This document shows positions 18,447-27,468 of a stretch of 64,000 bases of DNA, one piece after another. This DNA is from CAKAHY01 sp963522175 (GTDB lineage: Bacteria; Bacillota; Clostridia; Lachnospirales; Lachnospiraceae): contig CAUQXC010000003.1 of NCBI GenBank assembly GCA_963522175.1, positions 1-64,000 on the forward strand. The letters are read 5' to 3'. Both the position numbers and the translations under genes were made by a program. The first letter of the stretch is position 1; each line of letters opens with the position of its first letter. The notes below the pieces were generated by a model, which saw only the letters and a list, made by a program, of their open reading frames with translations, was not told the DNA's origin and did no database searches.

Positions 18447-18657
18447 TTACCACCCCGCCGAATTTCTTTCCTAAATCCGTAATACTTCCGTCCTTTTCAA
18501 CTATGGATATACTGTTCAGATTCGCTCTTAAGCTCTCACGAATGCCTTTTATATATTCCTTCCTGAGCTTATCCTGCTCTTTTTTCTCTTCTTCACTTAG
18601 CCCCTCGGTTTTTGCTTTCCTTGCAAGCTCATTTATTCTTTCTATATTTACACTCAT
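18433..18657 (-). CDS. DUF896 (YnzC-like) small protein
   Basis: A 74-residue protein of the DUF896/YnzC family, recognised from the N-terminal helical hairpin INELARKAKTEGLSEEE followed by RKEYIKGIRESLRANLNSI. Homologues in Bacillus are small cytoplasmic proteins, some under SOS control, of unknown molecular role. The gene is squeezed between a flavoprotein gene (14 bp) and fthC (overlap), so it is cotranscribed. Confidence 0.9.
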   Translation of the reverse strand: MSVNIERINELARKAKTEGLSEEEKKEQDKLRKEYIKGIRESLRANLNSISIVEKDGSITDLGKKFGGVVNEES

Positions 18658-18671
18658 ATTTTTCCTTTCTT

Positions 18672-20279
18672 TTAAGGTCTGTTTTTATACTTTTTGCATA
18701 TAGCTTCCGCCACCTTAAGCCCGTCCATTGCCGCACTTGTAATACCTCCGGCATAGCCGGCACCTTCTCCGCAAGGATATAGCCCCTTTATATGAGACCG
18801 GAGCTCTTCATCTCTTTTAATCCGTACCGGAGAGGATGTTCTGCTTTCAACAGCCAAAAGTATGGCATCATCGCAGGCAAAACCCTTTATTTTTTTATCA
18901 AACTCGGGAATCGCCTCTTTTATGGCATCTGTTATATATTCCGGCAATATCTCGTTTATGTCGGTAAAAGTATGCTCTCCTTTAATATTAGCTTCAACCT
19001 CGCCGAAGCCTTCGGAAATCTTGCCCTTTACAAAATCCCTATAAAGCTGCACCGGTATCTTAGCCTGTCCGGCTTCATATGCAAGTTTTTCAAGCTTTTC
19101 CTGAAAAGCCACTCCTGCCAAAATATCATTTGTACCGGTTTCTTTTTGGAAATCATCCATATTCACCGTAACAATGATAGCCGAATTGGCTGTAGTGCTT
19201 GATCTGTCATTGTACGACATTCCGTTTACCGCAAGCTTATTCTCATAATTTGAGGCATTTACCACATAACCCCCCGGACACATACAAAATGAGTACACTC
19301 CCCGCCCCGATTTTGTGGTATAAGTAAGCTTATACGGAGCCGGAGAAAGCTGTTTGAAATACTTTTCTCCGTACTGGGCTTTATCTATCATTTCCTGAGA
19401 ATGTATCATTCTCAAGCCCACCGCAAAGTTTTTGGCTTCCATGTGTACATTTTTCTCTTTAAGCATTGTAAAGACGTCTCTCGCGCTGTGTCCGCATGCA
19501 AGTACGGCAAGTCCGGTCTTAATAAGTTCTCCGTTTCTAAGCTCAATACCGCAAAGCCCCGCTTCATTGAAAACGATACTTTTCATGCAGGTATTAAATC
19601 TGATTTCACCGCCTAAAGCAATGATTTCCTCTCTTATGCTTTTTACAACCTCTTTAAGTTTGTCAGTACCTATATGCGGCTTGTAATCATATAAAATTCT
19701 CTCATCCGCTCCGTGCTTTACAAAGGTTTCAAGAACAAAGGTATTTCTTCCGCTTGTATCCTTTACCATAGTATTGAGCTTACCGTCCGAAAAAGTCCCC
19801 GCTCCTCCTTCTCCGAAGCTTACATTGGATTCCTCGTTAAGTATGCCGGTTTTCCAAAACCTTTCAACGCTTATGCTTCTGTTGTCCACATCCTCGCCCC
19901 TTTCTATGACAAGAGGCTTAAAGCCCGCTTTAGCTAAAGCCAAGGCTGCAAAAATACCTGCGGGTCCGAAGCCCACAACCACCGGTCTTTCTTCCAAAAA
20001 CTCATCTCCCGACACTTTTATGGAATATATGACATCCGCGGCTTTCTGTATCTGTTTGTTTGAGGCATTCTTTTTAAGTACCTTATCCTCATTTTCAAGT
20101 TCCACATCAATATTATATGAGTATAATATATCCTGTTTTTTCCTTGCATCAAGGGATTGTCTGCGAATTTTATATGCTTTTATATCTTCTTCTTTTATTT
20201 TTAAGGTATGAGCTATTTTTTTTGTCAAATCACTTTGACTGTGTAAAATACTTATACTCAAATTGTTTATCCTAAGCAT
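18672..20279 (-). CDS. FAD-dependent dehydrogenase of the COG2509 type
   Basis: A 535-residue flavoprotein. An N-terminal domain of about 90 residues (KIRRQSLDARKKQDI) precedes the FAD-binding fold VVVGFGPAGIFAALALAKAG (about 101-120). FGEGGAGTFSDGKLNT and a C-terminal PCGEGAGYAGGITSAAMDG are typical of this uncharacterised family, which is widespread in Firmicutes. Its substrate is unknown. It overlaps the upstream flavoprotein gene by eight bases, so two unrelated FAD enzymes are translationally coupled. Confidence 0.88.
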   Translation of the reverse strand: MLRINNLSISILHSQSDLTKKIAHTLKIKEEDIKAYKIRRQSLDARKKQDILYSYNIDVELENEDKVLKKNASNKQIQKAADVIYSIKVSGDEFLEERPVVVGFGPAGIFAALALAKAGFKPLVIERGEDVDNRSISVERFWKTGILNEESNVSFGEGGAGTFSDGKLNTMVKDTSGRNTFVLETFVKHGADERILYDYKPHIGTDKLKEVVKSIREEIIALGGEIRFNTCMKSIVFNEAGLCGIELRNGELIKTGLAVLACGHSARDVFTMLKEKNVHMEAKNFAVGLRMIHSQEMIDKAQYGEKYFKQLSPAPYKLTYTTKSGRGVYSFCMCPGGYVVNASNYENKLAVNGMSYNDRSSTTANSAIIVTVNMDDFQKETGTNDILAGVAFQEKLEKLAYEAGQAKIPVQLYRDFVKGKISEGFGEVEANIKGEHTFTDINEILPEYITDAIKEAIPEFDKKIKGFACDDAILLAVESRTSSPVRIKRDEELRSHIKGLYPCGEGAGYAGGITSAAMDGLKVAEAICKKYKNRP

Positions 20280-21504
20280 TATATCTTTTGTTTTTCTCCT
20301 TTAAGGCTCTTGCCGCACAAGCGGAAGTGGACCATGCCCACTGCAGATTATATCCGCCGCACATAGCATCCGCATCTATAATTTCTCCTACAAAAAATAT
20401 TGATTTTTTCTCCTTATGTTCAAGATTTTCACTCAAGTCGGAAAGAGGCACTCCTCCCGTACAAACCTGTGCTTTGTCATAATCAGCCGTTTTTTCAACC
20501 GTAAATTTTGAATTTTCCGTCAAAGCGGCAAGTACCTCAATATCCTTATTGTTAAAATCACAAAGTGCCTTATTCTCTCTTATCCCGCCTCTCTTTAAAA
20601 GTGCAAAAAACAACTTATCCGGCAACAAGCCCAGTCCCAAATGTTTTGCAAGCTTAAGATTTAAAAGTGTGAGTCTTGATTTTAATAAGGCATATTTATC
20701 TTTTATTTCAGGTAAAAAATCAACAAAAATTTCAACTTTCTCATTTTTATGTAAGGCTCTGCTTACTTTAGAAGAAAGCTGAAAAACGGGTATACCCGAT
20801 AAGCCGTAATCAGTTATCTGAAGCTGTCCGTAATCCTCCAAAAGTTTTTTCCTCTCTGTAAAAAGCTGTACCTTAGCCATAACTCTAACTCCGGATGCAA
20901 GCTTGAAAAAGCTTTTTTCGCTGCAATAAAGCGGGCAAAGAGCCGGCAAAAACTCATTATATTTTATGCTTAACTTATTGAGAAGAGCGAGAATACTGCC
21001 GTCACTTCCGGATTTGGGAAAAGCTTTGGAACCACAGGCAAAAGCTATATTATCAAACTCAAGCCTCAAAGAATTTGACAATATAGCGGTGTATGTATTT
21101 TTGTCCATATTACTTTTTATATCTCTAAGCTCGGCATCCGTATGCAAAACAACCCCCAAACGCTCAAGCTCCAAAGCAAAAGCTTCTCTTACCTGACTTG
21201 CCTGTTCCGAATTGGGATATATATAGCCCTCTCTGTCAAGAGCAAAAATCCCCATACTTTCAAAAAAGTGCAGTGTATCCTCATACGAAAACTTATTTAT
21301 TATATCAAAGGCTCTTTCGTTCCCGTAGTATTTTTCAAGGCTTTGACAGCTGTTGGTAAAATTACATCTGCCGTTTCCGGTAGATAATATTTTCTTACCG
21401 AGCTCTTTATTATGCTCAACTATACTTACATTTATTCCGTTTCTTGCAGCCATAATTCCAAGGGACATTCCCGAAGCACCCGCACCAACAATCAATAAAT
21501 TCAT
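20272..21504 (-). CDS. NAD(P)/FAD-dependent oxidoreductase, HI0933/YhiN/BaiN family
   Basis: A 410-residue flavoprotein with the N-terminal dinucleotide motif IVGAGASGMSLGIMAARNG, followed by KILSTGNGRCNFTN, the hallmark of the HI0933 family. A C-terminal VGEIIDADAMCGGYNLQWAWSTSACAA segment closes the FAD site. One member (BaiN) acts on bile-acid intermediates in bile-acid-converting Clostridia, but most members are uncharacterised, so no substrate is assigned here. It starts two bases after the flippase stop. Confidence 0.88.
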   Translation of the reverse strand: MNLLIVGAGASGMSLGIMAARNGINVSIVEHNKELGKKILSTGNGRCNFTNSCQSLEKYYGNERAFDIINKFSYEDTLHFFESMGIFALDREGYIYPNSEQASQVREAFALELERLGVVLHTDAELRDIKSNMDKNTYTAILSNSLRLEFDNIAFACGSKAFPKSGSDGSILALLNKLSIKYNEFLPALCPLYCSEKSFFKLASGVRVMAKVQLFTERKKLLEDYGQLQITDYGLSGIPVFQLSSKVSRALHKNEKVEIFVDFLPEIKDKYALLKSRLTLLNLKLAKHLGLGLLPDKLFFALLKRGGIRENKALCDFNNKDIEVLAALTENSKFTVEKTADYDKAQVCTGGVPLSDLSENLEHKEKKSIFFVGEIIDADAMCGGYNLQWAWSTSACAARALKEKNKRYNA

Positions 21505-21506
21505 TA

Positions 21507-23153
21507 TTACACCAGCCTTACCATTTCAAGAATTCTTACTATTTTTCTTCCCTTAGGCATAAGTAAAAGTTCTTCTTTTTTCAGCGTTCTTGTGAGAATA
21601 AGAAGTACAGGATAACTCACAAGAGCCGCAAACATAGGTACTACGGCATTGATAATATTTTTTCCGAAAAGCTTATCGCATAAAGCATAGATAATAAACA
21701 CTATTATTCCCATTATGAATGAACATATAAACGGCATAATATAGGTTCTGAAAATCTCCTGCCTGTAATACAATCTGAGTTTGATCTCCATAGCATTAAA
21801 AAAGCACATTAAAGCGGCAAATAGAATATTTGCAAAAACCAGACCGTAAACATCCAACCTGAAAACATTTAAAAACAAAAGCAAAATAGCTGTATGTATA
21901 ATAAGCGAAACTGCCGCATTTTTAACCGGAACGCTCATATTGTTCGTACCTTGTAAAATAGCGTTGCTGACCGTAGACAAAGAATAAAGCACAACCGCAA
22001 CGGAGCCCACCTGAAGCAAGGTTATAGCCGTGGCATCAAATCCGAACAACAGACTGATTATAGGTTCCGCAAGTATGGTAAGTCCTACCGCGGCAGGCAT
22101 ACTAACAAGCATGGCAAATCTCGTTGCCAAAGCTATGGTAGAGTTTACTTTTGCTCTGTTGCCGTCCGCTCCCGCCCTGCTTAATTCCGGTATCAGCGAA
22201 CTTGACAGGGAATTTGCGATTGCTATGGGAACATTAATAAGTATAAGATATTTGTTTGTATAAATTCCGTACTGTCCCGCAATTATCTTTTCTTCCATAA
22301 ATCTTGAAAGACTGTGACCGAATATGGCACTGTCAATTATACTGTTTATATTATAAATAGCCGTACTCGCAATCACAGGTATAACCGTATAAAATAAGAT
22401 TGCGGTTATTCTTAGGTAGCCTTCTCTCCTATTCGTTATATCTTCTTTGATTTTTTTATTTCTAAATTCCGCACCCAATACAAAAAGTATAAGTAAGCTT
22501 ATAAGTGCAAATGCGGCTCCGGCTCCGGTACCTATCGTTCCTCCCGCCGCACCGTAAGCGTGAACCGTCGAAAGAGTTTCGGAACGCTTTATAGCCACCT
22601 CGCTCAGGTATTTTGCGGCACCTATGCTGACTCCCGCATTTACTATCTGCTCAACTATCTGTGATATAGCCGTAGGTATCATAGTTGAGTGACCTTGATA
22701 ATATCCCCTGAATACTCCAAGATATGCCATAACCCAAATAGTAGGTGCCAGTGCCCTTAAGGCATAGGATGCCGGGTGCATTTTAAATACAAAAAGAGCT
22801 AAAGCATCCGCAAAAAACCATACCAGTATAAAGCCCGCCGCCCCTACTGCGGTAGCATATATGAGCGCAACCCTCAAAATAGATGCGGCATTTGCATACT
22901 GTTTCTTTGCAAGCCTTGCAGAAATCATTTTTGATACCGCTAAGGGTAAGCTGTATGAAGATAAAAGTAAAATAATAGAATATACATTAAAAGCCTGAGA
23001 ATAATAGCCCAAACCTTCATTGTCCAATATCCTTGCAAGCGGTATTCTGTATACAAGACCTATTATCCTTACAAGTATGCCCGCTGTTGCCAATATAGAG
23101 CCCTGAACAAGAAAGTTGCCTTTTCTATTCCTCGGCGTTTGTTTTGTTTCCAT
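21507..23153 (-). CDS. MOP-superfamily polysaccharide/lipid flippase (SpoVB/YtgP/MurJ-like)
   Basis: A 548-residue integral membrane protein with about 14 hydrophobic segments. The N-terminus FLVQGSILATAGILVRIIGL and RIPLARILDNEGLGYYSQAFN are typical of the SpoVB/YtgP branch, whose members flip lipid-linked wall precursors. ATG 23153 is preferred; the frame reaches back to a TTG at 23180 inside the DUF3048 gene. With ATG it overlaps that gene by 29 bases. Whether this is the main lipid II flippase or a sporulation/exopolysaccharide paralogue cannot be decided from one window. Confidence 0.88.
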   Translation of the reverse strand: METKQTPRNRKGNFLVQGSILATAGILVRIIGLVYRIPLARILDNEGLGYYSQAFNVYSIILLLSSYSLPLAVSKMISARLAKKQYANAASILRVALIYATAVGAAGFILVWFFADALALFVFKMHPASYALRALAPTIWVMAYLGVFRGYYQGHSTMIPTAISQIVEQIVNAGVSIGAAKYLSEVAIKRSETLSTVHAYGAAGGTIGTGAGAAFALISLLILFVLGAEFRNKKIKEDITNRREGYLRITAILFYTVIPVIASTAIYNINSIIDSAIFGHSLSRFMEEKIIAGQYGIYTNKYLILINVPIAIANSLSSSLIPELSRAGADGNRAKVNSTIALATRFAMLVSMPAAVGLTILAEPIISLLFGFDATAITLLQVGSVAVVLYSLSTVSNAILQGTNNMSVPVKNAAVSLIIHTAILLLFLNVFRLDVYGLVFANILFAALMCFFNAMEIKLRLYYRQEIFRTYIMPFICSFIMGIIVFIIYALCDKLFGKNIINAVVPMFAALVSYPVLLILTRTLKKEELLLMPKGRKIVRILEMVRLV

Positions 23154-24267
23154 CAATATCCGAAATCTCCGTTTTGTCAAAGTTTTTCTTATCTATTATG
23201 CATATCCATGTTTTACCTCTGTTGAAGTTTATTTCATTACCTGACATATCGTAATAATGTGTAGTTTTGAACTCACTGTTTTTAAGAATCTTTATAGGTA
23301 TAAACTTACCTCTGGTTATAAAATAACCCGGATTTTCTTCATGTAAGGCAATATCTTTATATTGCGTGGTTGCATAATATGTAATTCTGTTATAGCTTAG
23401 TATAATGTTATCTACAGCTATCTGCGCTCCTTCACTCTCATGTTTGGCCCCGTATTGAAAGCGGTAATACAATTTATCCGTACTGTTATACACAAAATAA
23501 GGTTTATTGTACGAATAACCGGGTGTAACCTTTTCGGCAGCTTTCCCCTCCGGCAGATTTTCCTCTCCTTGGGCAAACTTAAAATTACCCTTGTAATCTT
23601 CTTCGTAATTTTCTCTGTACGAAAAATCCGCTCTCGCTTTATTTACAAGTTCTCCGCTTGTATAAGCATTGTGCGGCTTCTTTTTGTCTTTGGTACGATA
23701 AAAATAGGAATTCCCCTTATTTACACCGTTTATAGTGTCAAGATTTTTAAGATAAGGTAAAGTAAAAGTAGACTGACCGAAATGCACCAAGACGGCGTCC
23801 CACTCTTTTGCGAAATATGTATAGTAGGTTCTTGCACTTCTTACACTTCCTATCTTCTCCAACTTATCATAATCCTCTATCAAAGCCATGTATCTGTTCA
23901 TCTCTCCTTCAACAGGGGCTTCATAAACTATATCCGCCGACAAAAGTCCGTACTGCGGTCTTGCTTCTTTGTCGTTACTTATCATTATTGCAAGAGGTCT
24001 TCTGTTTCCTATGGCTTCGTCTACCATATTTCCGCTTAAAAATGATTCGATCTTTCCGTCTTTTTTAAGTCGTTCTCCTTTGGCAAGGTCTTCCTTTTCT
24101 TTACCCTCTTCAGCAAGTAGACTTTCTTCCTCCGAAGACTTCGTAGGAGATTCAATATGTATGGACGGGGCTTCTTCAGCCTCGCTTGTAATATCCTCAC
24201 TCTTTTTTGAACAGGCACAAAGAGCCGAAAGTACAAGAAGGCATATAATGAATTTAACTTTTCTCAT
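23125..24267 (-). CDS. DUF3048 (YerB-like) lipoprotein
   Basis: A 380-residue exported lipoprotein. The signal sequence ends in a lipobox with Cys19 (SALCAC), followed by a charged, low-complexity linker to about residue 75. The DUF3048 domain begins at RRPLAIMISNDKEARPQYGL and includes GSVRSARTYYTYFAKEWDA and HFGQS. Its C-terminal part (YNRITYYATTQY, RGKTWICI) is also conserved in the family. The role is unknown; Bacillus YerB is a membrane lipoprotein. Its start overlaps the ybeY stop (ATGA). Confidence 0.92.
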   Translation of the reverse strand: MRKVKFIICLLVLSALCACSKKSEDITSEAEEAPSIHIESPTKSSEEESLLAEEGKEKEDLAKGERLKKDGKIESFLSGNMVDEAIGNRRPLAIMISNDKEARPQYGLLSADIVYEAPVEGEMNRYMALIEDYDKLEKIGSVRSARTYYTYFAKEWDAVLVHFGQSTFTLPYLKNLDTINGVNKGNSYFYRTKDKKKPHNAYTSGELVNKARADFSYRENYEEDYKGNFKFAQGEENLPEGKAAEKVTPGYSYNKPYFVYNSTDKLYYRFQYGAKHESEGAQIAVDNIILSYNRITYYATTQYKDIALHEENPGYFITRGKFIPIKILKNSEFKTTHYYDMSGNEINFNRGKTWICIIDKKNFDKTEISDIDGNKTNAEE

Positions 24268-24758
24268 CTTTTGTATCCTCCCAAAGCCAATATTGCATCC
24301 TGCTTTGAAAACATAAGCTTTTCGTCTTTTTCTTTCATGTGATCATAGCCCAGAAGATGCAGAACACTGTGTATAGTCAAAAAAGCAAGCTCTCTTTTTC
24401 TCGTGTGCCCGTATTCATCCGCCTGCTTTATGACATGAGCTGCCGATATTATTATATCACCCAGCATAAGCTCTCCCGTATCAAAATTAAAGCTTGCGGC
24501 ATTTTCGTCAAAATCATCGAAATCCGCCGCTTTATTATAGTCATTTAGAGGAAATGATAAAACATCCGTAGCCTTATCCATTCCTCTGAATTCCTTATTC
24601 ACTTCATGTATCCTGTCCTCGTCCACAATGCTCACGCTCAGCTCGCACTCATACGGAACCTTCTCGTAGTCAAGACACAGATTTATACAATCATTGATTA
24701 TTTTTTTATATGGAATATGCAGCTTCAAATCCGCTTCATAACTAATATAAACTGTCAT
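24264..24758 (-). CDS. ybeY: Endoribonuclease YbeY (rRNA maturation)
   Basis: YbeY, 164 residues, a zinc-dependent RNase for 16S rRNA 3'-end maturation and ribosome quality control. The metal motif HSVLHLLGYDH near residue 130 and the earlier EVNKEFRGMDKATDVLSFP are diagnostic. It follows phoH by 16 bases, a neighbour pair conserved across bacteria. Confidence 0.96.
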   Translation of the reverse strand: MTVYISYEADLKLHIPYKKIINDCINLCLDYEKVPYECELSVSIVDEDRIHEVNKEFRGMDKATDVLSFPLNDYNKAADFDDFDENAASFNFDTGELMLGDIIISAAHVIKQADEYGHTRKRELAFLTIHSVLHLLGYDHMKEKDEKLMFSKQDAILALGGYKR

Positions 24759-24774
24759 ACCTTAACTTCGGGGA

Positions 24775-25749
24775 TTATTTCTTTCTCCCGCTCCCTTTTT
24801 TCTCAAACTTGTCATAGGCATCAACTATTTTTTGTACAAGAGGATGTCTTACAACGTCTTGATTACTTAGAGCACAAATACCTATATCGTCTAAGTCCTT
24901 TAACACCTTTAAAGCGACATCAAGTCCCGAAGTCTGTCCCGCCGGCAAATCCTTTTGAGTTCTGTCACCGGTTACAATCACCTTGGAGCCGAAACCTATA
25001 CGTGTTAAAAACATTTTCATCTGTGCAGGTGTGGTATTTTGTGCTTCATCAAGAATAATAAACGCATTATCCAAGGTTCTTCCCCTCATGTATGCCAGAG
25101 GCGCAACTTCTATAAGTCCCTTTTCCGCATTATGCATATAAGTCTCCGGTCCCATTATCTGATATAAGGCATCATAAAGAGGTCTTAAATAAGGGTCTAT
25201 CTTGCTTTGAAGATCTCCCGGCAAAAATCCGAGCTTTTCACCCGCTTCAATAGCCGGTCTTGTCAAAATTATACGGCTGACATCCCCGTCCTTAAACGCC
25301 TGAATAGCCATAGCCATGGCAAGATAGGTCTTTCCGGTACCCGCAGGTCCCACACCGAATACTATCATTTTCTTTCTGATGAGATCCACATACTGCTTTT
25401 GTCCTAAGGTTTTAGGCTTTATCGGCTTTCCTAAAACAGTCTTTGCAATCACGTCTTTATCTATTTCGAGAAGCTTGTCCTCTCCCTCCGAAAAAGAAAG
25501 AGAAATGGCGTAATCAACATTTTGCTCGGTGATTTGATTACCTCTTTTTGAAAGTTCGACAAGGGTTGTAAAGATCGACTTTGCTTTTGCTATACTGCCC
25601 TCAGGTCCTATGAGCTTAATCTCTCCGTCCCTTTCAATAATAGTAACCTTTAAGGTTCTTTCGATTTTTTTTAAATATGTGTCCAACTGCCCGCAAACGT
25701 TTCTCTCATGCTCTACGGGAATATCTATAATGCTTTCTATAATACTCAA
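24775..25749 (-). CDS. phoH: PhoH-family ATPase
   Basis: PhoH-like protein of 324 residues. An N-terminal KH-like region is followed by the P-loop FGVGPAGTGKTYLAMAMA and GEKLGFLPGDLQSKIDPYLRPLYDAL. The Walker B segment is AFIILDEAQNTTPAQMKMFL, and TGDRTQKDLP follows. It is thought to act in RNA metabolism beside YbeY. The start is TTG 25749: AAGGAG lies six bases before it, and the longer frame (TTG 25773) would translate the ribosome binding site itself. First gene of a long operon. Confidence 0.93.
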   Translation of the reverse strand: MSIIESIIDIPVEHERNVCGQLDTYLKKIERTLKVTIIERDGEIKLIGPEGSIAKAKSIFTTLVELSKRGNQITEQNVDYAISLSFSEGEDKLLEIDKDVIAKTVLGKPIKPKTLGQKQYVDLIRKKMIVFGVGPAGTGKTYLAMAMAIQAFKDGDVSRIILTRPAIEAGEKLGFLPGDLQSKIDPYLRPLYDALYQIMGPETYMHNAEKGLIEVAPLAYMRGRTLDNAFIILDEAQNTTPAQMKMFLTRIGFGSKVIVTGDRTQKDLPAGQTSGLDVALKVLKDLDDIGICALSNQDVVRHPLVQKIVDAYDKFEKKGSGRKK

Positions 25750-25790
25750 GGCATTCTCCTTTTTATTTATCAAAAATAAGTTTGAGTTTT

Positions 25791-25819
25791 ATTATATCAA
25801 ATATTTTTAAGTATGTATA
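25791..25819 (-). promoter_or_regulatory. Promoter for the phoH operon
   Basis: Minus-strand TATACA (25814-25819), 17-base spacer, then TGATATAAT giving a perfect extended -10 (TATAAT at 25791-25796). The leader is about 35 bases. Confidence 0.7.
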
Positions 25820-25842
25820 TATGATTACTTTAACGAAAAGTC

Positions 25843-25897
25843 AAAAAAATATAATATGCTTTTGACAATGTATGTGCCGAAAACATATTATATTTTT
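25843..25897 (-). terminator. Terminator after thiT
   Basis: A 13-base perfect stem AAATATAATATG(T) / CATATTATATTT around a loop of about 25 bases is followed by a run of seven T on the minus strand. It separates thiT from the phoH operon. Confidence 0.75.
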
Positions 25898-25909
25898 AAA
25901 ATTTTTATT

Positions 25910-26449
25910 CTAAGCTTGCAGTTTTAAATTATTCAGAGCCTTTTTAAGAGCCGGTATATTTATAATCAGCAGGGTTATCACGGCTTCCGTGAAAATATAG
26001 GCTCCATTATAGCACAGAGAATACGGAAGAGCCGCCCAGCCTTCCCATGCGTATTCCGCAAAAAAAGCATAGCCCGATATGACGGCAAATACATATCTTC
26101 CCAAAACTCCCGTTATATAGCCCAAACTAAAGGATTCCTTATTTTTATAAAATATCCCCGCCAAACCGAGGCTTGAGAAAGCGAGCAAATAATCCACAAT
26201 AAACTGTATGGGACTCACAATATAAGGGTCTATGCTAAGCTGTATAAGTCCGTAAACAAGACCTGAAAACAAGCCCACAGGCAAGCCGTACATAATCCCC
26301 GGAATACAAACAAAAAGCATGGAAAAAGCCGTTACCGAGCCTCCGAAAGGGAATCTGTAAATCTTAACAAAAGATAATACAGAAGCCAAAGCTATGCAAG
26401 CCGCGCTCACAACGAGCTTCTTTGTTGTAAATAAACCATTTTTATTCAT
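25910..26449 (-). CDS. thiT: Energy-coupled thiamine transporter substrate-binding protein ThiT
   Basis: A 179-residue, six-helix S-component of an ECF vitamin transporter. The family pattern is visible in PFGGSVTAFSMLFVCIPGIMY and in QFIVDYLLAFSSLGLAGIF. The aromatic thiamine-binding stretch includes FFAEYAWEG near residue 130. ThiT works with the shared ECF energizing module encoded elsewhere. ATG 26449 was chosen because GGAGGTG precedes it; the longer frame would run through the riboswitch. Control by the TPP riboswitch directly upstream supports the thiamine assignment. Confidence 0.95.
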   Translation of the reverse strand: MNKNGLFTTKKLVVSAACIALASVLSFVKIYRFPFGGSVTAFSMLFVCIPGIMYGLPVGLFSGLVYGLIQLSIDPYIVSPIQFIVDYLLAFSSLGLAGIFYKNKESFSLGYITGVLGRYVFAVISGYAFFAEYAWEGWAALPYSLCYNGAYIFTEAVITLLIINIPALKKALNNLKLQA

Positions 26450-26487
26450 AAAAAAACACCTCCGAAATTTTATATCCGTGTAGGTGT
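26450..26487 (-). promoter_or_regulatory. Riboswitch expression platform hairpin overlapping the thiT ribosome binding site
   Basis: ACACCT (26482-26487) can pair with AGGTGT (26456-26461), which contains the Shine-Dalgarno bases GGAGGTG, and six to seven T residues follow directly. The same hairpin could therefore end transcription or hide the ribosome binding site when TPP is bound. The stem is short. Confidence 0.5.
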
Positions 26488-26501
26488 AAATAGCCGTAAA
26501 A

Positions 26502-26577
26502 CGCTTCCTTTCGCTGCAATTATGCAGGGCAAGTTGTAAGGGTCGGTTTATACCTCTCAGCCGTAGCACCCCTAGCG
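26502..26577 (-). promoter_or_regulatory. TPP riboswitch (THI box) aptamer
   Basis: Read on the minus strand, the element has the P1 arms CGCT (26574-26577) and AGCG (26502-26505), then the conserved GGGGTGC, CTGAGA and ACCCTT blocks. These are followed by AACTTG, a CTGCATAATTGCAG helix and GAAAGGAAG. This order matches the thiamine pyrophosphate aptamer. It lies between an extended -10 promoter and thiT, so excess thiamine pyrophosphate should lower thiT expression. Confidence 0.93.
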
Positions 26578-26586
26578 GATATTAAA

Positions 26587-26615
26587 AGTATACCATAAGC
26601 TTGAGTAAATTTACA
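26587..26615 (-). promoter_or_regulatory. Promoter for riboswitch-thiT
   Basis: Minus-strand TGGTATACT supplies an extended -10 (TATACT, 26587-26592). The -35 (TGTAAA, 26610-26615) is weak. Transcription would start just before the aptamer. Confidence 0.6.
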
Positions 26616-26631
26616 GTTCTTTTTTATATAC

Positions 26632-26664
26632 AAAAATGTCGGTACAATACTGTACCGACATTTT
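26632..26664 (-). terminator. Terminator after the DUF4234 gene
   Basis: A near-perfect 14-base hairpin AAAATGTCGGTACA / TGTACCGACATTTT with a four-base loop, followed by T-rich sequence. It may work on both strands. Confidence 0.85.
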
Positions 26665-26690
26665 AAACTTTCATATATTTTTCTAAGGTC

Positions 26691-27047
26691 CTATATAATG
26701 TTTGCATCTGCAATTTCATTAAGATCCGACTGCAAAAGCGCCATAGCTACGATCATCAATCCGAATACCGAAAGAAGAAGGTAAACAATACCCTTGTTAC
26801 CAAACGGCAAACCTTTTGAACTCTTCCAAATATCAACGGCTTCTCCCGCCTTGTACATCCAGTACCACGCATAGATTCCACATGTAAGAATGGAGAACAC
26901 AAATACCAAAATACCGCTTGTTCCGTCCTTTTTTCCCGAAATCATATTTACATCATCTACGAGCTGAATCAGCCAAACTATGCTCCATATTCCGCATGTA
27001 ACTATAGAAAGTAAAACATACATCAAGATGTTCTTTTTTGTAAACAT
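26691..27047 (-). CDS. DUF4234 membrane protein
   Basis: A 118-residue integral membrane protein with three hydrophobic segments. The two halves share the pattern LLSIVTCGIWSIVWL and FSILTCGIYAWYWMY, the signature of DUF4234. The cytoplasmic loop has a lysine-rich GKKDG. The role of the family is unknown. GGGAGGA precedes ATG 27047, and it has its own promoter and terminator, so it is monocistronic. Confidence 0.9.
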   Translation of the reverse strand: MFTKKNILMYVLLSIVTCGIWSIVWLIQLVDDVNMISGKKDGTSGILVFVFSILTCGIYAWYWMYKAGEAVDIWKSSKGLPFGNKGIVYLLLSVFGLMIVAMALLQSDLNEIADANII

Positions 27048-27086
27048 AACAAATCCTCCCTGTAAACTCTGTTTTTATTCCAGTAG

Positions 27087-27115
27087 ATTATAGTATAACT
27101 ATTATCTTTATTCAA
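27087..27115 (-). promoter_or_regulatory. Promoter for the DUF4234 gene
   Basis: TTGAAT (27110-27115), a 17-base spacer and TATAAT (27087-27092) on the minus strand. Confidence 0.75.
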
Positions 27116-27148
27116 GCTGAAAAACAGTTTCAATAGTTTACAATTTCA

Positions 27149-27448
27149 TTACGCTTTATTGTCATTTTTACTATTTTTTCTTTTGGGAAACCAACCCTTT
27201 TTGACACGCTCTTCCTGTTCAAACAACTCTTTTATACTCCACAAGAAGCATATACCGGTTACAGCAAAAATTATACTCAGATTATTATTTTTTATAAAAA
27301 GAGAAGAAGTCAAGAGTATAAGACCAAAAATCAAAAATATATACCAAACCTTTTTAGAAAAATAATATTCCGTTTTAACCACAATAACATGGAAAACGCC
27401 TATCAGTAAAAATGTTGCCGCTCCGACAATAAGTCCGTCATAATTCAT
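27149..27448 (-). CDS. DUF4491 small membrane protein
   Basis: A 99-residue protein with three membrane segments, recognised as DUF4491 from the C-terminal signature WSIKELFEQEERVKKGWFP and from the N-terminal FLLIGVFHVIVVKTEYYF. Function unknown. GGAG precedes ATG 27448. It begins 20 bases after pepC and is probably cotranscribed with it. Confidence 0.88.
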   Translation of the reverse strand: MNYDGLIVGAATFLLIGVFHVIVVKTEYYFSKKVWYIFLIFGLILLTSSLFIKNNNLSIIFAVTGICFLWSIKELFEQEERVKKGWFPKRKNSKNDNKA

Positions 27449-27468
27449 CTTAAAACTCCGTGCCCGTA

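Noticed and set aside
26450..26569. ThiT start inside the upstream region (frame open to 26569)
   Set aside because: That sequence is the TPP aptamer; the real start has GGAGGTG at the right distance.
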